A program made the translations under genes and the position numbers. A model generated the notes under the pieces. That model saw nothing but the letters and a program-made list of their open reading frames with translations, was not told the DNA's origin and made no database searches. Positions 1-6,840 of a stretch of DNA of 12,375 nucleotides are shown here, piece by piece (position 1 is the first letter of the stretch; the number at the start of each line of letters is the position of its first letter). Origin of the DNA: Sulfurovum sp. (GTDB lineage: Bacteria; Campylobacterota; Campylobacteria; Campylobacterales; Sulfurovaceae); NCBI GenBank assembly GCA_027029065.1, contig JALVGO010000014.1, positions 1-12,375 of the forward strand. Direction: 5' to 3'.

Positions 1-389
1 TTAGAAAGACAAAGCCTGATACATGGACGGCAAAAACTGTCGATACTGCCATCAAGGCACTGTATGGTGATATCAAACCTGAGGCAAACGGTGTAAAAGT
101 AAAAGCACCAAAAGTTGCAAGTAACGGTGGTGCTGTACCGGTAACAATCAAGTCTGACATTCCTGCGAAAACAGTAGCATTCTTCCAGAATATGAACCCC
201 GAGAGTGCTGTAGCAGTATGGAATGTTCCTGAAGATGGTATTGTTGACTATTTCGTTAAGATCAAACTAAAGGGAACTGCCGAGAATGGTGGGAACGGAG
301 AGCTTACAGCGATTGTTGAAGGCAAAGACGGAAAGTTCTACGTAGGAAAAACCAAACTCCAGGTTGCTAAAGGTGGTTGTGAAGGTTAA
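1..389 (+). CDS. soxY: SoxY, sulfur-carrier subunit of the Sox complex (5' end outside window)
   Basis: This is the C-terminal 128 residues of SoxY, read from base 3; the start and signal peptide lie upstream of the window. SoxY is the periplasmic protein whose near-terminal cysteine carries thiosulfate-derived sulfur while other Sox enzymes act on it. Visible support: a beta-rich Ig-like domain (KVKAPKVASNGGAVPVTIKS, then FFQNMNPESAVAVW), a swinging-arm C-terminus ending K-G-G-C-E-G, and soxZ directly downstream. The family terminus is usually GGCGG; here the residue after Cys is Glu, which is slightly unusual but leaves the carrier cysteine in place. The gap to soxZ is 53 nt, so the two are probably co-transcribed. 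Whether this is the soxXYZAB copy or the copy linked to soxCD cannot be told from here. Confidence 0.93.
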   Translation, partial: RKTKPDTWTAKTVDTAIKALYGDIKPEANGVKVKAPKVASNGGAVPVTIKSDIPAKTVAFFQNMNPESAVAVWNVPEDGIVDYFVKIKLKGTAENGGNGELTAIVEGKDGKFYVGKTKLQVAKGGCEG

Positions 390-442
390 TTCCTCCACAC
401 AGACTTCATTTGTAAGAGAAAACGAAAAAGGAAATATATACT

Positions 443-742
443 ATGGGTAACATGAAAATCAAAGCAAAAGAGAAAAACGGTGTCGTTGGTGTCAAGGTAC
501 TGATCAAGCATGATATGCTGACCTACGATCAGGCAAAGAAAAAAGGAAAAGAGGCGAACTTTATTACACATATCACTGCAAAAGTAGGTGACAAAATTGT
601 GTATGATGCATCTACAAGCCAGTTCCTCTCCAAAAACCCAATGATCAAGTTCAAGTTCAAAGGTAAAAAGGGTGATGAACTGACTATCTCATGGGTTGAC
701 CTTTCCGGACAATCTGTCACAGAGAGCAAAAAGATCAAGTAA
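443..742 (+). CDS. soxZ: SoxZ, partner of SoxY
   Basis: A 99-aa SoxZ of full family length. SoxZ forms the SoxYZ heterodimer in the periplasm and presents the SoxY-bound sulfur to SoxAX, SoxB and SoxCD. Family motifs seen are IKHDMLTYDQAKKKG, NFITHITAKVGD and the repeated basic FKFKGKKGDELTISW strand. No signal peptide is present, as expected, since SoxZ is exported with SoxY. ATG 443 is preceded by AAGG at 428-431 about 11 nt away; a second in-frame ATG three codons later (452) is an alternative start. The gene is the last of its operon and is followed immediately by hairpins. Confidence 0.95.
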   Translation: MGNMKIKAKEKNGVVGVKVLIKHDMLTYDQAKKKGKEANFITHITAKVGDKIVYDASTSQFLSKNPMIKFKFKGKKGDELTISWVDLSGQSVTESKKIK

Positions 743-778
743 GTTGCGATATAACCTCCAAACAAGGAGGTTTGCAAC
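743..778 (+). terminator. Hairpin just after soxZ (candidate terminator or 3' stabiliser)
   Basis: A 7-bp perfect stem (AACCTCC 753-759 with GGAGGTT 766-772, 6-nt loop) is enclosed by a second 5-bp stem (GTTGC 743-747 with GCAAC 774-778). It begins at the first base after the soxZ stop codon. No clear T-run follows, so it may stabilise the mRNA end rather than act as a classical intrinsic terminator. Confidence 0.5.
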
Positions 779-784
779 CCCTGT

Positions 785-816
785 TAAACCAAGCAATCTG
801 TGGATTGTTTAGTTTA
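785..816. terminator. Second hairpin between convergent genes, probable bidirectional terminator
   Basis: TAAAC 785-789 pairs with GTTTA 812-816. After one mismatch, AAGCAATC 791-798 pairs with GATTGTTT 803-810 (one G-T pair), closed by a TGTG tetraloop. The 3' arm is T-rich on either strand. It spans the stop codon (809-811) of the opposing minus-strand gene and lies between converging transcription units, which fits a shared terminator. Confidence 0.5.
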
Positions 817-1276
817 GCCTGGAAATATCAAACCAGTATATCTCGTTACGCACCAGCGTGGCTGCTTTTCTGCGTCTAAAATGCGCTTCTACATCAAATG
901 ATGCTTTCCCGTAGCCCTCTTTGTACTCATCGATAAATTCAGCATAGTCTCTCTCTTTCATGGCAGTGATCTCGTAGGTTACCTTATGGTATGTTTTGCC
1001 ATTGTCAGTAAAGGTGTCCCGCTTTTTTTCATTGACATTGATACTGCCGTAGCGCTCCTCTTCGGGCAGTGTCATATTCATTTCAAGATAGGTACGCATG
1101 GAGGCGAGCATATGTTCCAGTTGCTCAATGGGAAGTGACTGTGGATTGGCAGTAAGTACGGTTGCTTCTTTTTGTGTATATCCCCATCCGCCTGCAACAT
1201 CCATAGGGGTATCGAAAGCTGCGAGGATAACATCTTTTATTGGGGTATCTACAGAAATCTGTTTGAATGGTTGCAT
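809..1276 (-). CDS. Conserved-looking hypothetical protein, 155 aa
   Basis: I do not recognise this protein. It is 155 aa, soluble, with no signal peptide or membrane segment. It has an N-terminal mixed segment (MQPFKQISVDTPIKDVI), a likely helix around residues 50-66 (IEQLEHMLASMRTYLEMNM), and a charged, aromatic-rich C-terminal half with YHKVTYEITAMKERDYAEF and a basic FRRRKAATLVR stretch. It reads as a real gene: GAAGGAC sits a few bases upstream of the ATG, and a TGC-TATAAT promoter box lies in the 68-nt gap from prfA. It follows prfA on the same strand, so read-through from rpsT-prfA is possible in addition to its own promoter. No function is proposed. Confidence 0.7.
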   Translation of the reverse strand: MQPFKQISVDTPIKDVILAAFDTPMDVAGGWGYTQKEATVLTANPQSLPIEQLEHMLASMRTYLEMNMTLPEEERYGSINVNEKKRDTFTDNGKTYHKVTYEITAMKERDYAEFIDEYKEGYGKASFDVEAHFRRRKAATLVRNEIYWFDISRLN

Positions 1277-1306
1277 AGGTGTCCTTCATGGAAAATATGG
1301 GGGGGT

Positions 1307-1315
1307 ATTATAGCA
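1307..1315 (-). promoter_or_regulatory. Extended -10 promoter for the 155-aa gene
   Basis: On the minus strand the gap between prfA and the 155-aa gene holds TGC-TATAAT, a consensus -10 hexamer (1307-1312) with an extended TG. It is followed 1 nt later by a run of seven Cs, which falls at about the expected transcription start. No convincing -35 box is seen, as is common in Campylobacterota. Confidence 0.5.
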
Positions 1316-1344
1316 AAATAAAGGTGGGGAATTGGGGAGTGAGG

Positions 1345-2412
1345 TCAGAGACCTGCTTCCTGTATGGCTTCTGCCTGAGCGTGGGCAATGAGAGGGTCGA
1401 TAACAAGGTTGAGATTTCCGTTGTTCATAACATCATCCAGGGCATAGAGTGTCAGCCCGATACGGTGATCAGTGATACGGTTTTGCGGATAGTTGTAGGT
1501 TCTGATCTTTTCAGAACGGTCACCGGAACCAACCTGTAGTTTACGCTGTCCGGCAGTCTCATCGAGCTGTTTTTGAAGCTCTGCTTCATAGACACGTGCT
1601 TTGAGTACCTTCATTGCCTTGTCACGGTTTTTGTGCTGGGACTTCTCATCCTGAATAGCAACGACGATACCGGTAGGAATATGTGTCAAACGTACAGCAG
1701 AGTCAGTGGTGTTGACTGACTGTCCGCCACATCCACTGGAGCGGTAGACATCCATTTTGATCTCGTTTGGTTTGATGTCAACTTCGACATCGTCAACCTC
1801 TGGAATGACCGCTACGGTGATGGCAGAGGTATGCACGCGCCCCTGTGTCTCAGTGTCTGGAACACGCTGTACACGGTGGGTACCGGCTTCATATTTGAGT
1901 TTGGAGTAGACCCCCTCTCCTTTGATCTGTGCGATCAGCTCTTTGTATCCTCCGGCAGTACCGTCGCTTGAACTGACGATCTCAACTTTCCATCCCATCT
2001 GTTCGGCGTAGCGTGAGTACATTCTGAAAACATCTGCAACAAAAAGGGCGCTCTCGTCACCTCCCGCACCTGCCCGCAGCTCAAGGTAGATGTTTTTGTC
2101 ATCATTCTTGTCTTTGGGGATCATCAGTACCTTGATCTCCTCTTCAAGCTTTGGCAGCATGGGTTCGAGTTCGGAGAGTTCCTCTTTTGCCAGATCGCCA
2201 AGCTCTGGGTCACCAAGCAGTTCTTTGTTCTCTTCGATGGCCTCAGCTGTGTCAAGGTAGATTTTTGCCTTTTCTACAAGTTCGGTGAGTCCTGACTGCT
2301 CTTTGCTCAGTTCGGTCATGCGGTTGATGTCACTGGCAATATCCGGAGAGCTTAAAAGTTCGCTGATCTCATTGTAGCGATCGATAAAGGGTTGAAGTTT
2401 CTCTTTGAACAT
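1345..2412 (-). CDS. prfA: Peptide chain release factor 1 (RF1)
   Basis: A 355-aa class-I release factor that recognises UAA/UAG and triggers peptidyl-tRNA hydrolysis on the ribosome. The catalytic GGQ is at residues 229-231 inside [17 protein letters not shown]. The stop-codon recognition tripeptide P-x-T is at 185-187 ([11 protein letters not shown]), so this is RF1 rather than RF2 (SPF). The N-terminal coiled domain and the [14 protein letters not shown] block are also typical, and length matches the family. PDT rather than PAT or PVT is a modest variant at the middle position. It lies 58 nt downstream of rpsT on the same strand, the same pairing as in H. pylori. The ribosome binding site before the ATG is weak. 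Confidence 0.98.
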   Translation of the reverse strand: MFKEKLQPFIDRYNEISELLSSPDIASDINRMTELSKEQSGLTELVEKAKIYLDTAEAIEENKELLGDPELGDLAKEELSELEPMLPKLEEEIKVLMIPKDKNDDKNIYLELRAGAGGDESALFVADVFRMYSRYAEQMGWKVEIVSSSDGTAGGYKELIAQIKGEGVYSKLKYEAGTHRVQRVPDTETQGRVHTSAITVAVIPEVDDVEVDIKPNEIKMDVYRSSGCGGQSVNTTDSAVRLTHIPTGIVVAIQDEKSQHKNRDKAMKVLKARVYEAELQKQLDETAGQRKLQVGSGDRSEKIRTYNYPQNRITDHRIGLTLYALDDVMNNGNLNLVIDPLIAHAQAEAIQEAGL

Positions 2413-2470
2413 AGGCGTTCTTTGTGTTGAATTTTATAGTAAGGGATTGTTTAGGGGAAGTCGAAACTGC

Positions 2471-2740
2471 TTATGCAGCTTCGAGTTTGTTGACCATTTT
2501 GTGCAGGCGGCTGACTTTTCTTGCAGCAGTCTGCTTCTTGATAAAGCCTTTGCTTACAAGTGCGTGGATCTTTTTGTTCGCAACTTTGAAAGCCTCTGCA
2601 GCAGCAGCTTTGTCTCCAGCCTCTACCGCTTCATGTACTGCTTTGACAATATTTTTAAAACGTGTTCTGTAGTATCTGTTTCTTTCCGTTCTTTTTGCAG
2701 TTTGCAAAATACGCTTTTTCGCTGACTTATGGTGTGCCAT
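2471..2740 (-). CDS. rpsT: 30S ribosomal protein S20
   Basis: An 89-aa S20, a primary 16S-rRNA-binding helical protein of the small subunit. It begins [13 protein letters not shown] and is Lys/Arg/Ala rich, with [14 protein letters not shown] and the terminal [16 protein letters not shown] helix, all typical. The reading frame is open further upstream (to 2920), but ATG 2740 is the real start: AAGGA lies 5-6 nt before it and the family N-terminus matches there. It heads the rpsT-prfA unit and is divergent from glmM. S20 represses its own translation in E. coli; the leader hairpin here could serve a similar role, but that is only a possibility. Confidence 0.97.
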   Translation of the reverse strand: MAHHKSAKKRILQTAKRTERNRYYRTRFKNIVKAVHEAVEAGDKAAAAEAFKVANKKIHALVSKGFIKKQTAARKVSRLHKMVNKLEAA

Positions 2741-2767
2741 AGGATTCCTTTTTGGAGTTGTTGTTGC

Positions 2768-2788
2768 CACTCGATATGGTATAGAGTG
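2768..2788 (-). promoter_or_regulatory. Imperfect hairpin in the rpsT leader
   Basis: CACTC 2768-2772 pairs with GAGTG 2784-2788 and ATA with TAT inside, leaving a 3-nt loop and one mismatch. It lies 28 nt upstream of the rpsT start codon, so it would be in the mRNA leader. A possible -10 (TATTAT, 2803-2808 on the minus strand) sits just upstream within AT-rich DNA. Confidence 0.25.
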
Positions 2789-2842
2789 AAAATAGTTCGC
2801 GAATAATATCCAAAATAAGATTAAAAAATAATTAAAAAGGTT

Positions 2843-2863
2843 GGCAGAGAGGGCGGATCTGCC
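2843..2863. repeat. Short inverted repeat in the rpsT-glmM divergent region
   Basis: GGCAGA 2843-2848 and TCTGCC 2858-2863 form a 6-bp perfect inverted repeat with a 9-nt loop, GC-rich inside an AT-rich intergenic region. It could be a regulator half-site pair upstream of both promoters. No known operator is recognised. Confidence 0.25.
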
Positions 2864-2907
2864 TGAAGCCGGAGATTTTTTGCCTGTGGATGTTAATGAA
2901 ATTTCGC

Positions 2908-2913
2908 TAAAAT
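2908..2913 (+). promoter_or_regulatory. Candidate -10 box for the glmM operon
   Basis: TAAAAT preceded by TTTCGC, about 38 nt before the glmM start. The same TAAAAT box after a T-rich stretch and GC occurs before moaC (minus strand). This resembles Campylobacterota vegetative promoters, which often lack a -35 element. Confidence 0.4.
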
Positions 2914-2950
2914 TACCCATTAAACTCTATATTGCAGTGAGGAAGGTATT

Positions 2951-4288
2951 GTGACTTTATTTGGAACAGACGGTGTACGGGGGAAAGCGGGGAAGAAGGT
3001 CAGTGCGATCAGTACGATGCGTCTTGCTATGGCAACAGGGATTTATTTTAAACAGTTTGCAAAGACCAACAAAATACTGGTAGGGAAAGATACCAGACGC
3101 AGCGGCTATATGATAGAGAACGCACTGGTGTCGGGGTTGACCGCGGTGGGGTTTGATGTGATCCAGATAGGTCCTATGCCCACACCCGCGATCGCATTTC
3201 TTACCGAAAACATGCGTTGTGATGCGGGAATTATGATCTCTGCAAGCCACAACCCATACTATGACAACGGTATCAAGTTTTTCGATGCGGAGGGGAACAA
3301 GCTCAACCGTGAAGAGGAGGAGCAGATAGAGAAGATCTTCCAAAATGAAAATGCGATCGAAGAGGCGCAGGCGATCGGAAAACAGATCGGGAAGTCGAAG
3401 CGTATAGATGATGTAATCGGACGCTATATTGTACATATTAAAAACTCTTTTCCTAAAAAACTTACGCTTTCGGGTATGCGTATTGTCATAGACTGTGCCA
3501 ACGGTGCAGGCTATATTGTGGGGCCGACGATCCTTCAGGAGCTTGGTGCCGAGGTGGTGGTGATAGGCAACACGCCTGACGGTTTCAACATCAATGAAGG
3601 GTGTGGGGCGATGCATCCGGAAAATCTTGCAAAAGTGGTACTGGACAAACGTGCCGATATCGGGATTGCGCTCGATGGAGATGCGGACAGGCTTGTAATG
3701 GTTGATGAGAGAGGCGAAGTGATCGACGGTGACAAGCTGATGGGGGTACTTGCCGTACACCTCAAAGAGCAGGGAGAGCTCAGAGGAGACGGTATGGTGG
3801 CGACGGTCATGAGTAATCAGGGACTCGATATCTACCTTGCTTCACATGGTCTGAAACTCTACCGCTCGGATGTAGGGGACAAGAATGTTGTCAAGATGAT
3901 GCAGGAGAAGGGGATCAATTTCGGAGGGGAGCAGAGCGGGCATATTATCTTCAGTGACTATGCGAAGACCGGAGACGGTATTTCAAGTGCATTACAGGCA
4001 CTTGCCTATCTTGTCAGTACAGGGAAAAAGGCAAGTGAGGTGTTCAATCCGTACGAGTCGTACCCTCAGATGCTTGTCAATCTTTTGGTAGATGAGAAGC
4101 GTCCTTTTGAAGAGATAGAGGGGCTGGAAGCCCTGAAGGAGAAGGTGGAGGCATCGGGTATGCGGCATCTTTTCAGATACTCGGGAACAGAGAACAAAGT
4201 GCGTCTGCTGCTTGAGGGAAAAGATGAGAAGATGCTTGAGGCGATGATGGATGAGTGTGTCACCTTTTTCAAAGGTGTCCTCGTCTGA
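2951..4288 (+). CDS. glmM: Phosphoglucosamine mutase GlmM
   Basis: A 445-aa GlmM that interconverts glucosamine-6-phosphate and glucosamine-1-phosphate, feeding UDP-GlcNAc for peptidoglycan and surface glycans. It has all four alpha-D-phosphohexomutase landmarks: N-terminal [11 protein letters not shown], the phosphoserine loop ISASHNP with catalytic Ser99, the metal loop DGDADR at 242-247, and the substrate loop GGEQSGH at 325-331, plus the C-terminal phosphate-binding [12 protein letters not shown] at 409-420. The start is GTG 2951, with GGAAGG ending 4 nt upstream and the protein beginning MTLFGTDG as in homologues. It opens a tight operon: its TGA overlaps the ATG of lspA. Confidence 0.98.
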   Translation: MTLFGTDGVRGKAGKKVSAISTMRLAMATGIYFKQFAKTNKILVGKDTRRSGYMIENALVSGLTAVGFDVIQIGPMPTPAIAFLTENMRCDAGIMISASHNPYYDNGIKFFDAEGNKLNREEEEQIEKIFQNENAIEEAQAIGKQIGKSKRIDDVIGRYIVHIKNSFPKKLTLSGMRIVIDCANGAGYIVGPTILQELGAEVVVIGNTPDGFNINEGCGAMHPENLAKVVLDKRADIGIALDGDADRLVMVDERGEVIDGDKLMGVLAVHLKEQGELRGDGMVATVMSNQGLDIYLASHGLKLYRSDVGDKNVVKMMQEKGINFGGEQSGHIIFSDYAKTGDGISSALQALAYLVSTGKKASEVFNPYESYPQMLVNLLVDEKRPFEEIEGLEALKEKVEASGMRHLFRYSGTENKVRLLLEGKDEKMLEAMMDECVTFFKGVLV

Positions 4289-4737
4289 TGCGTGCTTTTG
4301 CCGTATTTTTGCTCGCAGCAACAGGTATTTTCCTGATCGATCAGGAGATCAAAGCTATTTTTCTCAACGGCTACTACCGCCCTGGTGAATGCATAGACCT
4401 CTCTTTGCACTTTAACAAAGGGGTGGCATTTTCTATGTTCGCGTTTCTTGGTCCCTACCTGAAATGGATTCAAACGGTTTTGGTTGTTGGTATTCTCTAT
4501 TATGTGCTTCAGAAAGGCTATATTAAAACCTATGCTTTTCCGCTGGGACTGCTTATTGGCGGGGCACTGGGAAACCTGTATGACCGTTTTGTGCACGGGG
4601 GTGTGGTGGACTATGTGGCGTGGCACTGCGGATTCCGTTTTGCGGTATTTAATTTTGCGGATGTCGCTATTGACATTGCGGTTGTATTGATCATGATTAT
4701 GGTCTATTTGCCTTCAGGGGCTCGGAGAGAAGAATGA
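4288..4737 (+). CDS. lspA: Lipoprotein signal peptidase (signal peptidase II)
   Basis: A 149-aa inner-membrane aspartyl protease that cleaves signal peptides from diacylated prolipoproteins. It has four hydrophobic segments (about 4-22, 55-73, 82-96, 119-140). The two catalytic aspartates are D108 in LYDRFVHGGVVDYV and D125 in FNFADVAID; the FNKGVAFSMF block near residue 42 is also typical. The ATG at 4288 overlaps the glmM stop (TGATG); the frame stays open 11 codons upstream but inside glmM, so that is not used. Its stop overlaps the next gene by ATGA, indicating translational coupling. glmM-lspA adjacency is conserved in H. pylori. Confidence 0.96.
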   Translation: MRAFAVFLLAATGIFLIDQEIKAIFLNGYYRPGECIDLSLHFNKGVAFSMFAFLGPYLKWIQTVLVVGILYYVLQKGYIKTYAFPLGLLIGGALGNLYDRFVHGGVVDYVAWHCGFRFAVFNFADVAIDIAVVLIMIMVYLPSGARREE

Positions 4738-5678
4738 AGGGGCTCTGGCTGCTGTTTTTTGCCTGTTTGCTTTTTGGCAATACTCGAAACATTGAGATTC
4801 AACCTTCGGTACTGCCAAAGGGCATAAAGATAAAGATACTCGACCAAAAAGAGCTCAATTACGGTACGATTGGGGGACTTGGATTTTCAGAGATCTCCGA
4901 TCTTGCGTATGATCGGGCTGCCAAAAGGCTCTATATGCTCAGTGACGAGGGGAAGCTGTTTGTGTTCAAGGCACGCTTTGGGGAAGTGATTGAGCAGCTT
5001 GAACCGGTGGGTGCGGCAACCATACGAAAAAGGGGCGGCAAACCTTTCCGAAAATGGGCAAAAGACACGGAAGGGATGGCCATAGACGGGCAGGGAAGAC
5101 TGCTGATATCGTTTGAAGGCAAAGCGAAGATCGGATGGTTTCATAAAGATTCGGAGAAAATGGGGGAGCGCATCAGAAAATACACACTTCCCAAAGTGCT
5201 GCGGGATACCAAACACTATCGAAGCAAGAACAAATCGCTCGAGGCATTGGCATGGCACCCGAAGTACGGTATCTTGACAGTTGCGGAGTGGCCGCTCAAG
5301 CGTGACCCCAAGAAGCGGCAGACTGTCTATGCGCTCAATGGCAGGCGGTGGCATTTTCAGGCTGAGCCTGAAGCACGGAGCGCTGTCTCTGCCATAGAAG
5401 TGACCGATGACGGGAATCTTCTCGTGCTTGAACGCTCGTTTACCGGACTGTTTGATCCCTTTGTCATAACTCTGAAAAAGGTCTATCTGAAGGGGTGCAG
5501 CCGTAAGGGTATGTGTCCTACAGAAATCTTGGCAAAGATGGATTCGCACCGTGGATGGCAGATAGATAACTTTGAGGGGCTTGCAAGGGCAGGAAAACAC
5601 CGTTATGTGATGGTAAGCGATGACAATGACAACTTCTATCAGCGTACGCTGTTGATCTATTTTGAGGTGAAAGAGTGA
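4734..5678 (+). CDS. Secreted esterase-like phytase family protein
   Basis: A 314-aa protein with an N-terminal signal sequence (MKGLWLLFFACLLFG), probably periplasmic. The mature part looks like a beta-propeller of the esterase-like-activity-of-phytase family. Its hallmarks are GFSEISDLAYD near 50, DTEGMAID at 111-118, SLEALAWHP at 168-176, NFEGLA at 279-284 and VSDDNDN at 294-300; these repeated acidic-Glu-Gly turns fit metal or phosphate binding in that family. Substrate unknown. The ATG overlaps the lspA stop (ATGA), so it is coupled to the glmM-lspA operon; C11 in the signal is followed by LLFG and does not make a convincing lipobox. The family call is fairly secure, the enzymatic role is not. 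Confidence 0.8.
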   Translation: MKGLWLLFFACLLFGNTRNIEIQPSVLPKGIKIKILDQKELNYGTIGGLGFSEISDLAYDRAAKRLYMLSDEGKLFVFKARFGEVIEQLEPVGAATIRKRGGKPFRKWAKDTEGMAIDGQGRLLISFEGKAKIGWFHKDSEKMGERIRKYTLPKVLRDTKHYRSKNKSLEALAWHPKYGILTVAEWPLKRDPKKRQTVYALNGRRWHFQAEPEARSAVSAIEVTDDGNLLVLERSFTGLFDPFVITLKKVYLKGCSRKGMCPTEILAKMDSHRGWQIDNFEGLARAGKHRYVMVSDDNDNFYQRTLLIYFEVKE

Positions 5679-5710
5679 AGAGGAGCGGGTAAAGCAGAGT
5701 GTTGATGTGT

Positions 5711-5719
5711 TGATATACT
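5711..5719 (+). promoter_or_regulatory. Candidate extended -10 promoter for the Ig-like gene
   Basis: TGA-TATACT, an extended -10 form, followed by a T-rich stretch, about 76 nt upstream of the GTG start. No -35 box is apparent at the right spacing. Confidence 0.35.
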
Positions 5720-5794
5720 TTTTTGGACCGCTTTGATTTTGAGAGGATGAGGGGTACTGCTTTAAACCCTGCTTGGCAAACAAAGGAGTTTCCG

Positions 5795-6616
5795 GTGTTT
5801 CGTTTTCCATTGATTCTATTTTTTCTTTTTGGAGGAATGCTCGGTGTTTGTGCGGAGGAGAGTTTCTGCTACGGGAAAGCATCCTCACTGCCGGTACATT
5901 TAAGCTTATTGAAGCTTTCAATAGAGGAGACCACCCTCAACAAAGACCACAACACCATCGTAACCCTTACGGGTACCCACAGTGACCACACTACCAAAGC
6001 TGTCACAAAGGGCATTGCGTGGATTGTTACACCACAAGATGCCGTTGCCATTAAGGGTGATACCCTTACCGCACGAAAAGATACCGATGTTACGATCCAA
6101 GCCAGAGTGGGCAATACCCTTTCAAACAAAGTCAAGCTGCATATCTACTGGGAAGTAAACGGACATAGACTTCCGCCCGAACCAGACCCGAAAGTCAATG
6201 ACAGTACCTTACTGGGTGTGGATGTTAATGGCAACGGGGTGAGGGATGATGTGGAGCGGTGGATATATGAGACTTATGACCAGCCTATAGAGAGAGGGAT
6301 ATTTATGCAGAGTGCCAGGGCATATCAGAAGGTAATTGTGGATCCGAAGAAGGCGCATGAGACTGTAAAATATACTGATGATGTATTATCATGTGAGTTT
6401 TACTGGATTTACGAAAGGTCTCCAAGACCATTCAATAAATATGAGCATTTTCAGCATAGAAAAGAGTTTAAAAAAGTCCAATTCAACACGGTAAAAAGAT
6501 GGATGGCTTATGAGCGATTTAATGCAGAGTTTAATGGAGAAGTGTTTAGTGCACCCCCAACTTCCAAACAGAAGTGTGAATTTGACGAATATGGAAACTT
6601 GAAGGCTGAAAAATGA
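5795..6616 (+). CDS. Secreted Ig-like (BIG2-type) protein with EF-hand-like loop
   Basis: 273 aa from GTG 5795. This start is chosen over an in-frame ATG at 5723 because AAGGAG (5783-5788) lies 6 nt upstream and the protein then begins with a clean signal peptide (FRFPLILFFLFGGMLGVCA, cleavage near A20). Residues about 38-118 look like a bacterial Ig-like domain (LSIEETTLNK, GIAWIVTPQDAVAIKGDTL, VGNTLSNKVKLHIYW). Residues 143-154 (DVNGNGVRDDVE) resemble an EF-hand or dockerin calcium loop. The rest is rich in aromatic and charged residues and unrecognised. Role unknown, probably periplasmic or surface. The C-terminus ends in an A-rich stretch after YGNLKAEK, and coding-like sequence continues in another frame downstream, so the gene may be frameshifted. 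Confidence 0.7.
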   Translation: MFRFPLILFFLFGGMLGVCAEESFCYGKASSLPVHLSLLKLSIEETTLNKDHNTIVTLTGTHSDHTTKAVTKGIAWIVTPQDAVAIKGDTLTARKDTDVTIQARVGNTLSNKVKLHIYWEVNGHRLPPEPDPKVNDSTLLGVDVNGNGVRDDVERWIYETYDQPIERGIFMQSARAYQKVIVDPKKAHETVKYTDDVLSCEFYWIYERSPRPFNKYEHFQHRKEFKKVQFNTVKRWMAYERFNAEFNGEVFSAPPTSKQKCEFDEYGNLKAEK

Positions 6617-6773
6617 AAAAGATAGTCTTTTTGAAATTTACTTTCATGAACCGGCACACAGATTAATTGTCGTTGCAGAATATTTTATGTATATTTATGA
6701 TATTTATGATATTCATGATCTGGAAAATGCAGAGATGATTGAAACAATCCAGTTGGTAGATATTCCTTCATAG
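6603..6773 (+). pseudogene. Possible frameshifted C-terminal tail of the Ig-like protein
   Basis: Downstream of the Ig-like gene's stop, the third frame is open from 6603 to TAG 6771-6773. From about 6621 it reads as plausible protein (DSLFEIYFHEPAHRLIVVAE, then YIYDIYDIHDLENAEM). It has no good start codon until a late ATG at 6687 and no ribosome binding site. It joins the preceding gene by a one-base slip in the A-rich stretch at 6609-6620. Either the upstream gene is frameshifted here, by mutation or sequencing error, or this is decayed coding DNA. Confidence 0.4.
6691..6717 (+). repeat. Three tandem 9-bp repeats
   Basis: ATATTTATG at 6691-6699 and 6700-6708, then ATATTCATG at 6709-6717 (one substitution). 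In the frame open across this stretch they encode an I-Y-D / I-Y-D / I-H-D type repeat. Because the unit is a multiple of 3, copy change would keep frame. Confidence 0.8.
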
Positions 6774-6804
6774 CGTTATGACAACTGTTCGCAAAGGATA
6801 AAGC

Positions 6805-6840
6805 ATGCAACCGGTAACAAAAAAAGATAGGGCAACATGA
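6805..6840 (+). CDS. Putative 11-aa leader peptide coupled to the PqiA-like gene
   Basis: ATG 6805 follows a strong ribosome binding site (AAAGGA 6793-6798, 6-nt spacing) and encodes MQPVTKKDRAT. The TGA at 6838-6840 overlaps the ATG of the PqiA-like gene as ATGA. The downstream gene itself has only a poor Shine-Dalgarno (around AGGG 6829-6832), so ribosomes may load here and restart. It could instead be the true N-terminus with a frameshift. Confidence 0.4.
   Translation: MQPVTKKDRAT

Noticed and set aside
1299..1343. G-quadruplex-like G clusters upstream of the 155-aa gene
   Set aside because: The G runs are unevenly spaced, with an 18-nt A/T-rich gap between the first and the rest, so a stable quadruplex is not well supported.
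2741..2920. N-terminal extension of rpsT, since the frame is open to 2920
   Set aside because: S20 homologues start at [10 protein letters not shown] and a good ribosome binding site precedes that ATG. The extension is the AT-rich promoter region.
5723..5794. Upstream ATG start for the Ig-like protein
   Set aside because: It would bury the signal peptide behind 24 residues and has no ribosome binding site, whereas GTG 5795 has AAGGAG at 6 nt.
4887..5921. Long open frame on the minus strand across the phytase-like gene
   Set aside because: It is antisense to a gene with clear family motifs and its translation has no recognisable domain. Similar long antisense frames occur opposite ccoG and glmM.
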